The notes beneath the pieces were generated by a model. That model was not told the DNA's origin and did not search any database. It saw nothing but the letters and a program-made list of their open reading frames with translations. Shown here in pieces: positions 1-6,933 of a stretch of DNA of 32,476 bases. Each line of letters starts with the position of its first letter. Position 1 is the stretch's first letter. This stretch comes from Candidatus Mcinerneyibacteriota bacterium (lineage in GTDB: Bacteria; Macinerneyibacteriota; Macinerneyibacteria; Macinerneyibacteriales; DSCS01), in NCBI GenBank assembly GCA_016937175.1, contig JAFGWL010000019.1, positions 1-32,476 of the forward strand, in the 5' to 3' direction. Position numbers and translations under genes: made by a program.

Positions 1-828
1 AACCTCTATTGTTCCCTCGTGGAGGCGGGCGAAGCAGGAGGCCTGCTGACTAATGTCCTGGACCGCCTTTCTATCTACATGGAAAAGAATATGGAGCTGG
101 TGGGGAAAGTCAAATCAGCCATGACCTATCCCCTCATCATCATGATCGTGGCGCTAGCCCTGATCATAGGCATGATGTATTTCGTCATCCCAACTTTTGA
201 AGAGATGTTTGACAGTATGGGGCAGACACTGCCCTCACTGACGCAGTTCGTAGTCAATGTCAGCCGTTTTACCCAAAAGTATATCGTCCATATCATTCTT
301 GTGATCATTTCGTCTGCTGTCATATTCGTCACATGGAAACGGACGAAAAAGGGCCGTTATGCTTTGGATAAGATCATTCTTAAAACTCCGATCTTCGGGG
401 ATATCACCAAGAAAAACGCCGTGGCCCGGTTTTCCAGAACCTTCGGGACTCTGGTGGCCAGCGGTGTTGATATTCTGAGATCCATGGAGATCACCGCCCG
501 GACCGCCGGTAACTCGGTGATCGAGGCTGAACTGATGAAAGCCCGGACCAAAGTCTCAGGCGGGTCAGAGATCGCTGTCCCGCTGGGAGAAGCCAAGGTC
601 TTCCCCCCTATGGTCGTCTCGATGATCTCCGCTGGTGAAAAATCGGGTTCTCTCGAAGATATGCTGGCCAAGATCGCCGATTTTTACGAGATGGAAGTGG
701 ACCAGGCGGTGGGAACCCTGACAACGGCCCTGGAGCCCCTTATCATGGTCTTCCTCGGAGGCGGGATCGGGACCATTGTCATCTCCCTCTTTATGCCGAT
801 GTTTACCATGGTGTCCGCTATTTCATGA
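1..828 (+). CDS. Type II secretion / type IV pilus inner-membrane platform protein (GspF/PilC family), 3' part
   Basis: This is the C-terminal 275 codons of a GspF/PilC-family protein. The gene runs in from the left edge: the frame is open from base 1, and the GTG at base 19 lies inside a conserved stretch, so it is not the true start. The family forms the polytopic inner-membrane platform that works with the assembly ATPase to extrude pseudopilins or pilins. The visible part holds the end of the first GspF domain (VEAGEAGG, then an LDRL helix), a membrane segment, and a second domain with ARFSRTFGTLVASGVDIL and SAGEKSGSLEDML. It closes with the hydrophobic segment ending FMPMF that is typical of the family. 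The stop overlaps the next start as ATGA, so the next gene is translationally coupled. GspF and PilC cannot be told apart from this fragment. Confidence 0.93.
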   Translation, partial: NLYCSLVEAGEAGGLLTNVLDRLSIYMEKNMELVGKVKSAMTYPLIIMIVALALIIGMMYFVIPTFEEMFDSMGQTLPSLTQFVVNVSRFTQKYIVHIILVIISSAVIFVTWKRTKKGRYALDKIILKTPIFGDITKKNAVARFSRTFGTLVASGVDILRSMEITARTAGNSVIEAELMKARTKVSGGSEIAVPLGEAKVFPPMVVSMISAGEKSGSLEDMLAKIADFYEMEVDQAVGTLTTALEPLIMVFLGGGIGTIVISLFMPMFTMVSAIS

Positions 829-1628
829 GAGGTTTGTTTCATCCGAAAAACTATCACTCTTCAGCTTTCTCCTCTGCGGAGCCCATGAATCTGCTCAGGG
901 CTGTCCTTTCAGATTTTTCTGCAATTCCTTATGAGAACTTGACAAAGATCATAAAATTTGCCCGGCAGGGGGGGAGTGACCCCCGGGAGATCCTCCGACA
1001 TCCCCGGGAGGTCTTCGAAGACCATGAGCGCTACGGATTAGGCGGAACCTGTTTCTCTCTGACGTATGCCTTAAAAAGTCTTCTGGATCCTTTGGGAATC
1101 CCCACTTTTTATATAACAGCGGATATGAAGCCAGGAAAAAATGTCCACTGCGCCTTGATAGCTGAACTCAGCGGGGCAAAATACCTGGTGGATCCGGGAT
1201 ATCTCTTCTCAGAACCCCTTCCCCTTCTCAATGGGGGCCGGAAGAAGGGGACTTCCCAAAAGTTCGTCTTTGCAGCCCTGGAACAGAGAGAAAGCCGGTG
1301 GAACCTTTTGACATTTCATCCTTCGGCCGGAATGAGATGGCGGTATGTCTTTGACGATGTCCCGGTTTCAGAGAACGAATTTTTCCAATACTGGCAGGCT
1401 TCCTTTTTTGCTAAAAGTATGAACCACTTATGCATATCCCGTGTCTCTGAAGACCGACAGGCATTTTTCGCAGGTGATTTTATGCGTGTGACCACACCGG
1501 TATCAAAGACCAATATCAATGTCAAAATGGAGGCGCACAAAAAGGTCAGGGAGGTGTTCGGGATCGAAGAAAAGATCTTTTTTGAGGCCCGTGAAGCCCT
1601 GGAAAGCCTGAGGAGCAGTAAGGTATGA
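825..1628 (+). CDS. Arylamine N-acetyltransferase-like protein
   Basis: The 267-residue protein resembles the NAT family, cysteine acetyltransferases that move an acetyl group from acetyl-CoA to arylamines or hydrazines. The N-terminal helix motif IPYENL (residues 34-39) matches the family's IPFENL. The triad is visible as Cys76 in GGTCFSLT, His108 in VHCALI and Asp123 in LVDPGYLF, in family order and spacing. The length fits the usual 260-280 residues. There is no signal peptide, so it should be cytosolic. The ATG overlaps the upstream gspF stop and its own stop overlaps the next ATG, so it is embedded in a translationally coupled run. The C-terminal half, which shapes the substrate pocket, is divergent, so the substrate cannot be named. 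Confidence 0.8.
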   Translation: MRGLFHPKNYHSSAFSSAEPMNLLRAVLSDFSAIPYENLTKIIKFARQGGSDPREILRHPREVFEDHERYGLGGTCFSLTYALKSLLDPLGIPTFYITADMKPGKNVHCALIAELSGAKYLVDPGYLFSEPLPLLNGGRKKGTSQKFVFAALEQRESRWNLLTFHPSAGMRWRYVFDDVPVSENEFFQYWQASFFAKSMNHLCISRVSEDRQAFFAGDFMRVTTPVSKTNINVKMEAHKKVREVFGIEEKIFFEAREALESLRSSKV

Positions 1629-2149
1629 ACCGGCCCCTTGTCAAATATTTTACAGGGGTCCTATGCTCTCCCGTCATCCCCCGGGAGGACATTATCGCAG
1701 CCCTTGAAGAGGCCTTCGGGGCCGTTGATTTTGTCAGTCCTGAGTTCGAGTTTTCTTCCACCGACTATTATGTCCCTGAGATGGGCCGGGGGCTCATCCG
1801 TTTCTTTATCTCCTTTTCCCAGTTAGGTGATCCTGCAGCCCTTCCCCGGTGGAAGAGAACAACCTCTATTCTGGAAAAGAGGTGGGAGCAGCAGGGGGCG
1901 CGCCGGGTCAATCTGGATCCGGGATATATGGATACCTTTAAAGTTGTTCTGGCTTCCTTCAAGGAGGGAGGGCAGAAGATCTATCTGGGAGAGGAGGTCT
2001 GGGCTGACATGACGCTGCAGTTCAGAAAAGGGGAATGGATTCCCTTTCCCTGGACTTTCCCCGATTTTGCTGGGAGCGCCTATCATGATGTCCTGGACAA
2101 AATCAGGCAGAAGTTGAAAGAAGATAACAAACTGCAACATAAATGTTGA
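1625..2149 (+). CDS. DUF4416 family protein
   Basis: The 174-residue protein has the pattern of DUF4416 proteins: an N-terminal VKYFTGVLCS segment, a central NLDPGYMDTFKVVLAS motif, then KIYLGEEVWADMTLQF and a C-terminal PWTFPDF motif. The family has no established biochemical function that I know of. No membrane segment or signal peptide is seen, so it is probably cytosolic. Its ATG overlaps the stop of the acetyltransferase gene by four bases, suggesting coupled translation with the gspF run. The stop lies within a likely promoter for the next gene, so transcription appears to restart just after it. Confidence 0.8.
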   Translation: MNRPLVKYFTGVLCSPVIPREDIIAALEEAFGAVDFVSPEFEFSSTDYYVPEMGRGLIRFFISFSQLGDPAALPRWKRTTSILEKRWEQQGARRVNLDPGYMDTFKVVLASFKEGGQKIYLGEEVWADMTLQFRKGEWIPFPWTFPDFAGSAYHDVLDKIRQKLKEDNKLQHKC

Positions 2150-2173
2150 CTTTAAGCTCTCTTATGATACGAT
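2146..2173 (+). promoter_or_regulatory. Predicted sigma-70-type promoter of the pseudopilin-like gene
   Basis: A TTGACT -35 hexamer (2146-2151) is followed after 16 bases by TACGAT (2168-2173). An overlapping GATAAT lies at 2171-2176. The strong GGAGGTGG ribosome site and the ATG at 2201 follow within about 30 bases. The -35 overlaps the stop codon of the DUF4416 gene. The match is by eye only. Confidence 0.5.
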
Positions 2174-2200
2174 AATGGAGAAATAATACGGAGGTGGTGT

Positions 2201-3244
2201 ATGAACAATAGAGGGAAAAGCATGATTCTTCTGGACCTTATCATAGTCGTTCTTTTAGGAGCCCTGATATATTCTTTCGTCAGGCCGACACAATTGAGCC
2301 AGAAAGACCTGCATAGCCGCTCTGACGCGGAAAAAGCCTTATCGACCCTTCAAGTGGCGATTGATATGTATAAGACCAAATATGACGGCGAATTGCCCGG
2401 AACGAGCGGTGAAGGCCTGGACGCTGTCAAAGGAATCGTCGAGGATATCAAGCGCTCCGGAGTGTTCCAGTTCGAAAAAGTCGATCTGGATGATTTGAAG
2501 ACTGTTTTTGCTCCCGCTGTAAAGGGGACACAGTATCAGGAGATGTCCGGCGGCGGATATGAACTGGTCGTCTTCGCCAAAGACCGTTATCCGTACAAAT
2601 ATGTCCTGAACCAGGAAAAGATCACCATTGTGGATCCCGAGAAAGTCCTTGTGGATATCTTGGGCCAGCTGGACGGGATGAAAAAAGATATTCAGACAGA
2701 AGCAGAAAGATTCAGGCTTGTTCAGGAGAATGTGCCCAAGATCGATGTCAATTTGAAGGAACTGGCTGCTCAGGAAGAGGATTTCAAGCTCATCGACAAA
2801 GTCTATGAGGACTTTGTAGCGGCAGAGACAGCTGCAGATATCAATCAGAGCGAGTATGACCAGGCCCGGGAACTTCTTCAGGGATTGGCCTATCGTATTG
2901 ATGAGATCAAAAGTGTCAAGTCTGTCTCTTCTGAAGTCATCCAGAATCTGGGGAAATTCTATTTTGATGCCGAAGATTATAAGACCCGTCTGACTGATAT
3001 GGTCTCTTATCTGAAAGCGGGGAAACTCAAGGGGATGGCAAACGGACTCATCGGCGATGCCGATTCCATCATGTCTGACATCGACAAATACATCGAGCGG
3101 TTCAGCTCCAAAGCACAGGAAATGGCCCAGGCTGTGGACAGCCGCCAGGAAGAGGTAGACAAGTGGGATGGGCTCCTTCTGGATTATAAGAACAAGATGC
3201 AGTATGTGGTCCAGAGATTCGTCGACCTGAAAAAAGCTTCCTGA
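2201..3244 (+). CDS. Pseudopilin-like protein with long C-terminal coiled-coil region
   Basis: The 347-residue protein starts with a short basic leader (MNNRGKS) and one hydrophobic segment (about residues 8-26), as in class III signal sequences of type IV pilins and pseudopilins. The RG|KSMILLDL junction resembles RG|FTLIELL, but the glutamate at +5 is replaced by Leu. Residues 40-75 (LSTLQVAIDMYKTKYDGELPG, then GLDAVKG) recall the GspG-type repeat of a helix followed by Y-P-G-L. From about residue 150 to the end the chain is highly charged and heptad-like, predicted to be a long coiled coil; that part is not pilin-like. The GspF-type platform gene upstream supports a role in the same machine. 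It has its own promoter, a strong ribosome site and an intrinsic terminator. The exact family is not recognised. Confidence 0.65.
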   Translation: MNNRGKSMILLDLIIVVLLGALIYSFVRPTQLSQKDLHSRSDAEKALSTLQVAIDMYKTKYDGELPGTSGEGLDAVKGIVEDIKRSGVFQFEKVDLDDLKTVFAPAVKGTQYQEMSGGGYELVVFAKDRYPYKYVLNQEKITIVDPEKVLVDILGQLDGMKKDIQTEAERFRLVQENVPKIDVNLKELAAQEEDFKLIDKVYEDFVAAETAADINQSEYDQARELLQGLAYRIDEIKSVKSVSSEVIQNLGKFYFDAEDYKTRLTDMVSYLKAGKLKGMANGLIGDADSIMSDIDKYIERFSSKAQEMAQAVDSRQEEVDKWDGLLLDYKNKMQYVVQRFVDLKKAS

Positions 3245-3270
3245 TAAAAATTTATAATACGGTCATTCAA

Positions 3271-3301
3271 GGGCTCTCAGCAACGAGAGCCCTTTTTTTT
3301 T
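3271..3301 (+). terminator. Intrinsic terminator after the pseudopilin-like gene
   Basis: A perfect 8-base-pair stem, GGGCTCTC (3271-3278) with GAGAGCCC (3285-3292), closes a six-base AGCAAC loop and is followed by nine T residues. It lies 27 bases after the stop at 3244. The opposite strand has only two T residues after the stem, so it should act mainly on the + strand and protect the convergent phoR end. Confidence 0.93.
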
Positions 3302-3308
3302 GTATTTT

Positions 3309-5030
3309 TTATAGAGCCGGGAAACGGACGGTAAAGGAAGAGCCCTTTTTTTGTTCGGATTCGACACTGATGGAGGCTCCATGCATCACGGCGATGTGTT
3401 TTACAATGGAAAGCCCCAGCCCTGTACCTCCCGTTCGGCGGGATCTGGATTTGTCCACGACGTAAAAGCGTTCAAAGATCCGTTCTGTTTTCTCACGGGG
3501 GATACCGATCCCGGTATCTGAAACCGTGAGAAGGATACGGTTGTCTTCCCTCCGGGCTGTGACCTTGATAGTTCCCTCGTCTGTATAGCGGAGAGAATTT
3601 TCCATTAGGTTGATGAGGAGCTGTTCCAGCCTCAGGCGGTCCCCGTAGACAAGGAGGGGGCCGGCGGGAAAGTCTGTCAGGAGTTTCAATGATTTTTCTT
3701 TGATCTTTTTATCGAAAAGAAGGATCACATTTTCGATGATTTCACAGAGGTTTACGGATTCAAACCCTTCCGTTCCCTTCTCTTCAAGACGAGAAAGATC
3801 ACCCAGATCCCGGACAATGGAGATAAGCCGATCTGTATGAGCGGCAATGATATCAAGGTATTTCCTGTCGGAGTCTTCTGCTGACTCCAGAAGTGTGTCC
3901 GCAAAACCCTTGATGGCAGTCAGGGGAGTCCTCAACTCATGCGAGACATTGGCGACCAGGTCTTTTTTCATCTTTTCTGTTTTTCTGATCAGGGTGATAT
4001 CATGAAGAAGAACCACTGCGCTGCCGGCCGTTGTCATGGTCACACTGGCCAGCCATACTTTTTTGCTCAGGGAGATCTCTTCTGACCGGGTCTGATTATC
4101 TGCCCGGCACTCTTCGATAAGAGTGAGGAGTTCAGGCCAGGGCAGGATGTCAATGAGAGGGTGTCCCTCAGCTTTCGGGCATTCTGCCAGGTGAAGAAAG
4201 CTTGTATTATAGAGGGTGATCATGCCTTGAGCATCGATGACCACAAGAGCTTCGCTCAGAGATTCGATAATACTTGAGATCTTTTCCTTTTCTTCGCTCA
4301 ATTGTCTGAAGAGGGTAGAGAGTTTGTCGGTCATGAAGTTGAAATTGTCGGCCAGTGTTTTGAGCTCATCATGGTTTTTAAGGTGGACTTTGGTGCCGAA
4401 CCGGCCTTGCGAGACATCCATAGAAGCTGCAGCGATGGCTCTGACCGGGGCAGAAAGGGAGCGGGAGAGGAAAAAGGCAAGGAGCAGGGCCAGGGCGATA
4501 AGGATCCCCAGGAGATGAATAAGGCTCCGGAAAAGGGCCTGGTTCAGGACCGTGACATCTTCAAGATAAAGACTGGCTCGCACTACCCCGAGTGATCCTT
4601 CACCTCGTGAGTCGGCAGGGAAGGGAAGAGCGACATAAAGCATCTTTTTTTGCTCTGTATCGCTGTAACGGATGGAAAAGCCCGTCCCTTTCAAAAGAGC
4701 CTGACGGATCTCGATCCTGTTATTATGGTTTTCCATGGTCCGGGGATCGTTGGTGGAATCAGCCCAGACTTTCCCGTCCCGCCCGATGACAGTGATCCTT
4801 GTCTTGATGGCTTCACCCAGGGAATCGACTGTCTGCTCCAGTGAGGGGGTTTCCCCGAGGTCAGCCGCCAGAGGAACGATTGTCCTGACGGTCTTTTCCA
4901 GTTCGCGTTTGAGGACATCGGTAAAATGCTTTTCGATGGTCCGTGATGAAAAAAGAGAGAGGGGAAGGGCCAAAAGAAGGATGATGAATATAAAGGAGAG
5001 AATGATCTTCAGAAAGATGGAGCGTATCAT
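3309..5030 (-). CDS. phoR: Phosphate regulon sensor histidine kinase PhoR
   Basis: A 573-residue membrane histidine kinase of the PhoR/PnpS type. Domains in order are TM1 (about 8-27), an extracytoplasmic region (30-165), TM2 (about 168-188), HAMP (190-243), a PAS-like domain (about 248-345), HisKA with the phospho-acceptor His364 in NVSHELRTPLTAIKGF, and HATPase_c. The HATPase has an N box (LMENSLRYTDEG), a G1 box (DTGIGIP), an F box (FERFYVVDKSRS) and a G2 box (GTGLGLSIVKHI). All catalytic motifs are intact. It overlaps phoB by four bases (ATGA) and is therefore co-transcribed with it from the divergent control region. It should phosphorylate PhoB at low phosphate and be restrained through PstSCAB-PhoU. 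The large extracytoplasmic domain is like PnpS/PhoR of Gram-positives and unlike the short periplasmic part of E. coli PhoR. Confidence 0.95.
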   Translation of the reverse strand: MIRSIFLKIILSFIFIILLLALPLSLFSSRTIEKHFTDVLKRELEKTVRTIVPLAADLGETPSLEQTVDSLGEAIKTRITVIGRDGKVWADSTNDPRTMENHNNRIEIRQALLKGTGFSIRYSDTEQKKMLYVALPFPADSRGEGSLGVVRASLYLEDVTVLNQALFRSLIHLLGILIALALLLAFFLSRSLSAPVRAIAAASMDVSQGRFGTKVHLKNHDELKTLADNFNFMTDKLSTLFRQLSEEKEKISSIIESLSEALVVIDAQGMITLYNTSFLHLAECPKAEGHPLIDILPWPELLTLIEECRADNQTRSEEISLSKKVWLASVTMTTAGSAVVLLHDITLIRKTEKMKKDLVANVSHELRTPLTAIKGFADTLLESAEDSDRKYLDIIAAHTDRLISIVRDLGDLSRLEEKGTEGFESVNLCEIIENVILLFDKKIKEKSLKLLTDFPAGPLLVYGDRLRLEQLLINLMENSLRYTDEGTIKVTARREDNRILLTVSDTGIGIPREKTERIFERFYVVDKSRSRRTGGTGLGLSIVKHIAVMHGASISVESEQKKGSSFTVRFPAL

Positions 5031-5716
5031 AAATCCAGCTTATACCCTACGCCCCTGATATTTTTGATCAGATCGCCGTAGGGCTCCATTTTTTCACGGA
5101 TATGTTTAATATGGACATCCACAGTACGGTCCAGGACCGCCTTTTCGTCTCCCCAGAGGTGGTCCAGGATCTGTTCGCGGGTAAAGACCCAGCCCCGGTG
5201 ACGGGCCATGTAGAGGAGGATATTGAACTCTGTCGCTGTGAGCTCGATATCCTTTCCATCGACCATGACTCTGTGGCGGTTGACCTCGACCTGAATATTG
5301 TCTGTCAGCATCAAAGCGACCTGAGCGGAGGACTCCACATCAGGGTAGCTTCTTTTAATCAGGTTTTTGATACGCGCTGTCAGTTCCCGGACAGAAAAAG
5401 GTTTGGGAATGTAGTCATCGGCACCGATCTCCAGGCCCAGGATACGGTCGATCTCTTCCCCGCGGGCTGTGACCATGACCACCGGGATGGATTTTGTGTT
5501 TTCGTTCCGTTTCAGCTCTTTACAGGCTTCAAGCCCGTCACCGTCAGGCAGCATCAGATCCAGAAGGATCACTTTAGGGCGTTTCTGCCCCATCCTCTCG
5601 GTGAAAGAGTGCAGAGTCGTAAAAGTCTCTACAGTAAAGCCGGCTTTTGTCAGATGAAGGGAGATCAGATCGGCGATATCCTCTTCGTCTTCGACGATAT
5701 AGATAAGATCATTCAT
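5027..5716 (-). CDS. phoB: Phosphate regulon response regulator PhoB (OmpR/PhoB family)
   Basis: A 229-residue response regulator. The N-terminal receiver domain has the acidic pocket E9/D10, the phospho-acceptor Asp53 in LLDLMLPDGDG and the conserved Lys in PKPFSVREL. The C-terminal winged-helix DNA-binding domain (about 130-229) contains LTATEFNILLYMARHRGWVFTREQIL and the DRTVDVHIKHIREK recognition region. I chose the ATG at 5716: an AAAGGAG ribosome site lies seven bases upstream, whereas the in-frame TTG at 5722 would sit only one base after that site. It is translationally coupled to phoR and divergent from pstS, which identifies it as PhoB and not a generic OmpR-type regulator. It should bind the direct-repeat array between phoB and pstS. 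Confidence 0.95.
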   Translation of the reverse strand: MNDLIYIVEDEEDIADLISLHLTKAGFTVETFTTLHSFTERMGQKRPKVILLDLMLPDGDGLEACKELKRNENTKSIPVVMVTARGEEIDRILGLEIGADDYIPKPFSVRELTARIKNLIKRSYPDVESSAQVALMLTDNIQVEVNRHRVMVDGKDIELTATEFNILLYMARHRGWVFTREQILDHLWGDEKAVLDRTVDVHIKHIREKMEPYGDLIKNIRGVGYKLDL

Positions 5717-5740
5717 CAGCAAGCTCCTTTCCCTTCTATA

Positions 5741-5769
5741 ATAGTAGCACAGGATAAAGGAAATTTGAA
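5741..5769 (-). promoter_or_regulatory. Predicted phoB-phoR promoter
   Basis: On the - strand, TTCAAA (5764-5769) and TACTAT (5741-5746) are separated by exactly 17 bases, and the phoB ATG follows about 25 bases after the -10. The Pho-box array begins eight bases upstream of this -35, so PhoB bound there could also control its own gene. Identified by eye. Confidence 0.55.
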
Positions 5770-5776
5770 TATTCCG

Positions 5777-5863
5777 TTAATTTCAGGTTAAGTTTATCCT
5801 TCACTATTATTAACGGAAAATTAACATTTCCTTCACCTCTCTTTCATTGCAGGGAGGTATCTT
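5777..5863 (+). promoter_or_regulatory. Extended Pho box and pstS promoter
   Basis: Seven TTMAY-like direct repeats start at 5777, 5788, 5800, 5810, 5821, 5832 and 5843. The spacings are 11, 12, 10, 11, 11 and 11, so the whole array keeps an exact 66-base period over six steps. Units read TTAAT, TTAAG, TTCAC, TTAAC, TTAAC, TTCAC and TTCAT. Eleven-base direct repeats are the known binding geometry of PhoB/PhoP-type dimers, and the motif is closer to the Bacillus TTAACA type than to the E. coli CTGTCAT type. The last unit ends 10 bases before a TATCTT -10 element (5858-5863), which is the class II activator position known for PhoB. A strong AAAGGAGG site and the pstS ATG follow. Confidence 0.8.
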
Positions 5864-5886
5864 AAGACAAGACAAAAGGAGGATAT

Positions 5887-6933
5887 ATGAAATCTATTTT
5901 GAAATTGTTTGTGGTAGCTGTGTTGCTTCTAACCGCCTTCGGGACAGCCCGGGCGGCGGACAATGAACTTATGGGGGCAGGAGCTTCGTTTCCCTATCCT
6001 CTCTACACCAAGATGTTTGCTGAATATCACAGGGAGACAGGTGTGAAAGTCAATTATCAGGCCATCGGGTCCGGCGGCGGAATCAAACAGGTCATGTCAA
6101 AAGTCGTAGATTTCGGCGGGACAGACGCTTACCTTGATGATGCCAAATTGAGCGAGGCCAAAGAAGAGATCCTTCATATCCCCACATGCCTGGGGGCTGT
6201 GGCTGTGACCTATAACCTTCCGGGAAATCCCCAGCTGAAACTGACCGGGGATGTCATCGCGGATATTTTTATGGGGAAGATCACAAAATGGAATGACGAG
6301 AGGATCAGCAACCTGAATAAAGGTGTGAAACTGCCCAAAATGAGGATCACAGTGGTCCGCCGGTCGGACAGTTCAGGGACGACTTTTATCTTCACCGATT
6401 ACCTCTCTAAAGTCAACCCCGAGTGGGAAAAGAACATGGGGAGGAGCAAGAGCCCGTCCTGGGGCGCTTACGCCATCGGAGCTGCCAAGAACGCAGGAGT
6501 CGCAGGACAGGTCAAGAATATTCCCGGGGCTGTGGGTTATGTGGAAGTCATCTATGCCCTCTCCAACGGGATGCCTGTGGCATCTGTGAAGAACAGAAGC
6601 GGAGCCTTTATAGCGCCGACCCTTGAAGGCGTGGGGCTTGCGGCAGATACGGAGATGCCGGCTGATACCCGTGTCACCATCACAGACACAGGGGCAGCCA
6701 AGGGCTATCCTATCTCCAGTTTTACCTGGATCATTTTCTACAAAGAGCAGAACTACGGCGGCCGCACTTTGGCCCAGGCAAAGGAGACCCTCAATCTGCT
6801 GTGGTGGATGATCCATGACGGACAGCGTTACAATGAAGATCTGAAATATGGAAAACTTCCGGCGGAAGCTGTGAAGAAAGCGGAAACTGTCCTGAGATCG
6901 GCCCGTTACAACGGGAAACCCATCCTAAAATGA
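5887..6933 (+). CDS. pstS: Phosphate ABC transporter, phosphate-binding protein PstS
   Basis: A 348-residue periplasmic phosphate-binding protein. The signal peptide is residues 1-23, with likely cleavage at ARA|ADNE. The lack of a lipobox Cys suggests a soluble periplasmic protein. The mature start MGAGASFPYPLYTKMF and the phosphate-contact motifs (GAGASFP; IGSGGGIKQV; FGGTDA; RRSDSSGTTFIFTDYLS) match the PstS family and not the sulfate or molybdate binding proteins. The length is typical. It is the first gene of pstSCAB-phoU, preceded by the Pho-box array and a strong ribosome site, and should be strongly induced by phosphate starvation. Its stop overlaps the first candidate pstC start, and a stable hairpin follows within 30 bases. 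Confidence 0.97.
   Translation: MKSILKLFVVAVLLLTAFGTARAADNELMGAGASFPYPLYTKMFAEYHRETGVKVNYQAIGSGGGIKQVMSKVVDFGGTDAYLDDAKLSEAKEEILHIPTCLGAVAVTYNLPGNPQLKLTGDVIADIFMGKITKWNDERISNLNKGVKLPKMRITVVRRSDSSGTTFIFTDYLSKVNPEWEKNMGRSKSPSWGAYAIGAAKNAGVAGQVKNIPGAVGYVEVIYALSNGMPVASVKNRSGAFIAPTLEGVGLAADTEMPADTRVTITDTGAAKGYPISSFTWIIFYKEQNYGGRTLAQAKETLNLLWWMIHDGQRYNEDLKYGKLPAEAVKKAETVLRSARYNGKPILK

Noticed and set aside
3271-3301. Bidirectional terminator also serving phoR
   Set aside because: The stem is symmetric but on the - strand only two T residues follow it, so termination of phoBR there is not supported.
5737-5742. + strand TATAAT in the phoB-pstS gap
   Set aside because: No -35 element lies 16-18 bases upstream on the + strand; on the - strand it overlaps the better phoB -10 and is a by-product of the AT-rich site.
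5102-5791. 229-codon + strand open frame opposite phoB
   Set aside because: It is the reverse-strand shadow of phoB and the control region, with no family motifs and no ribosome site.
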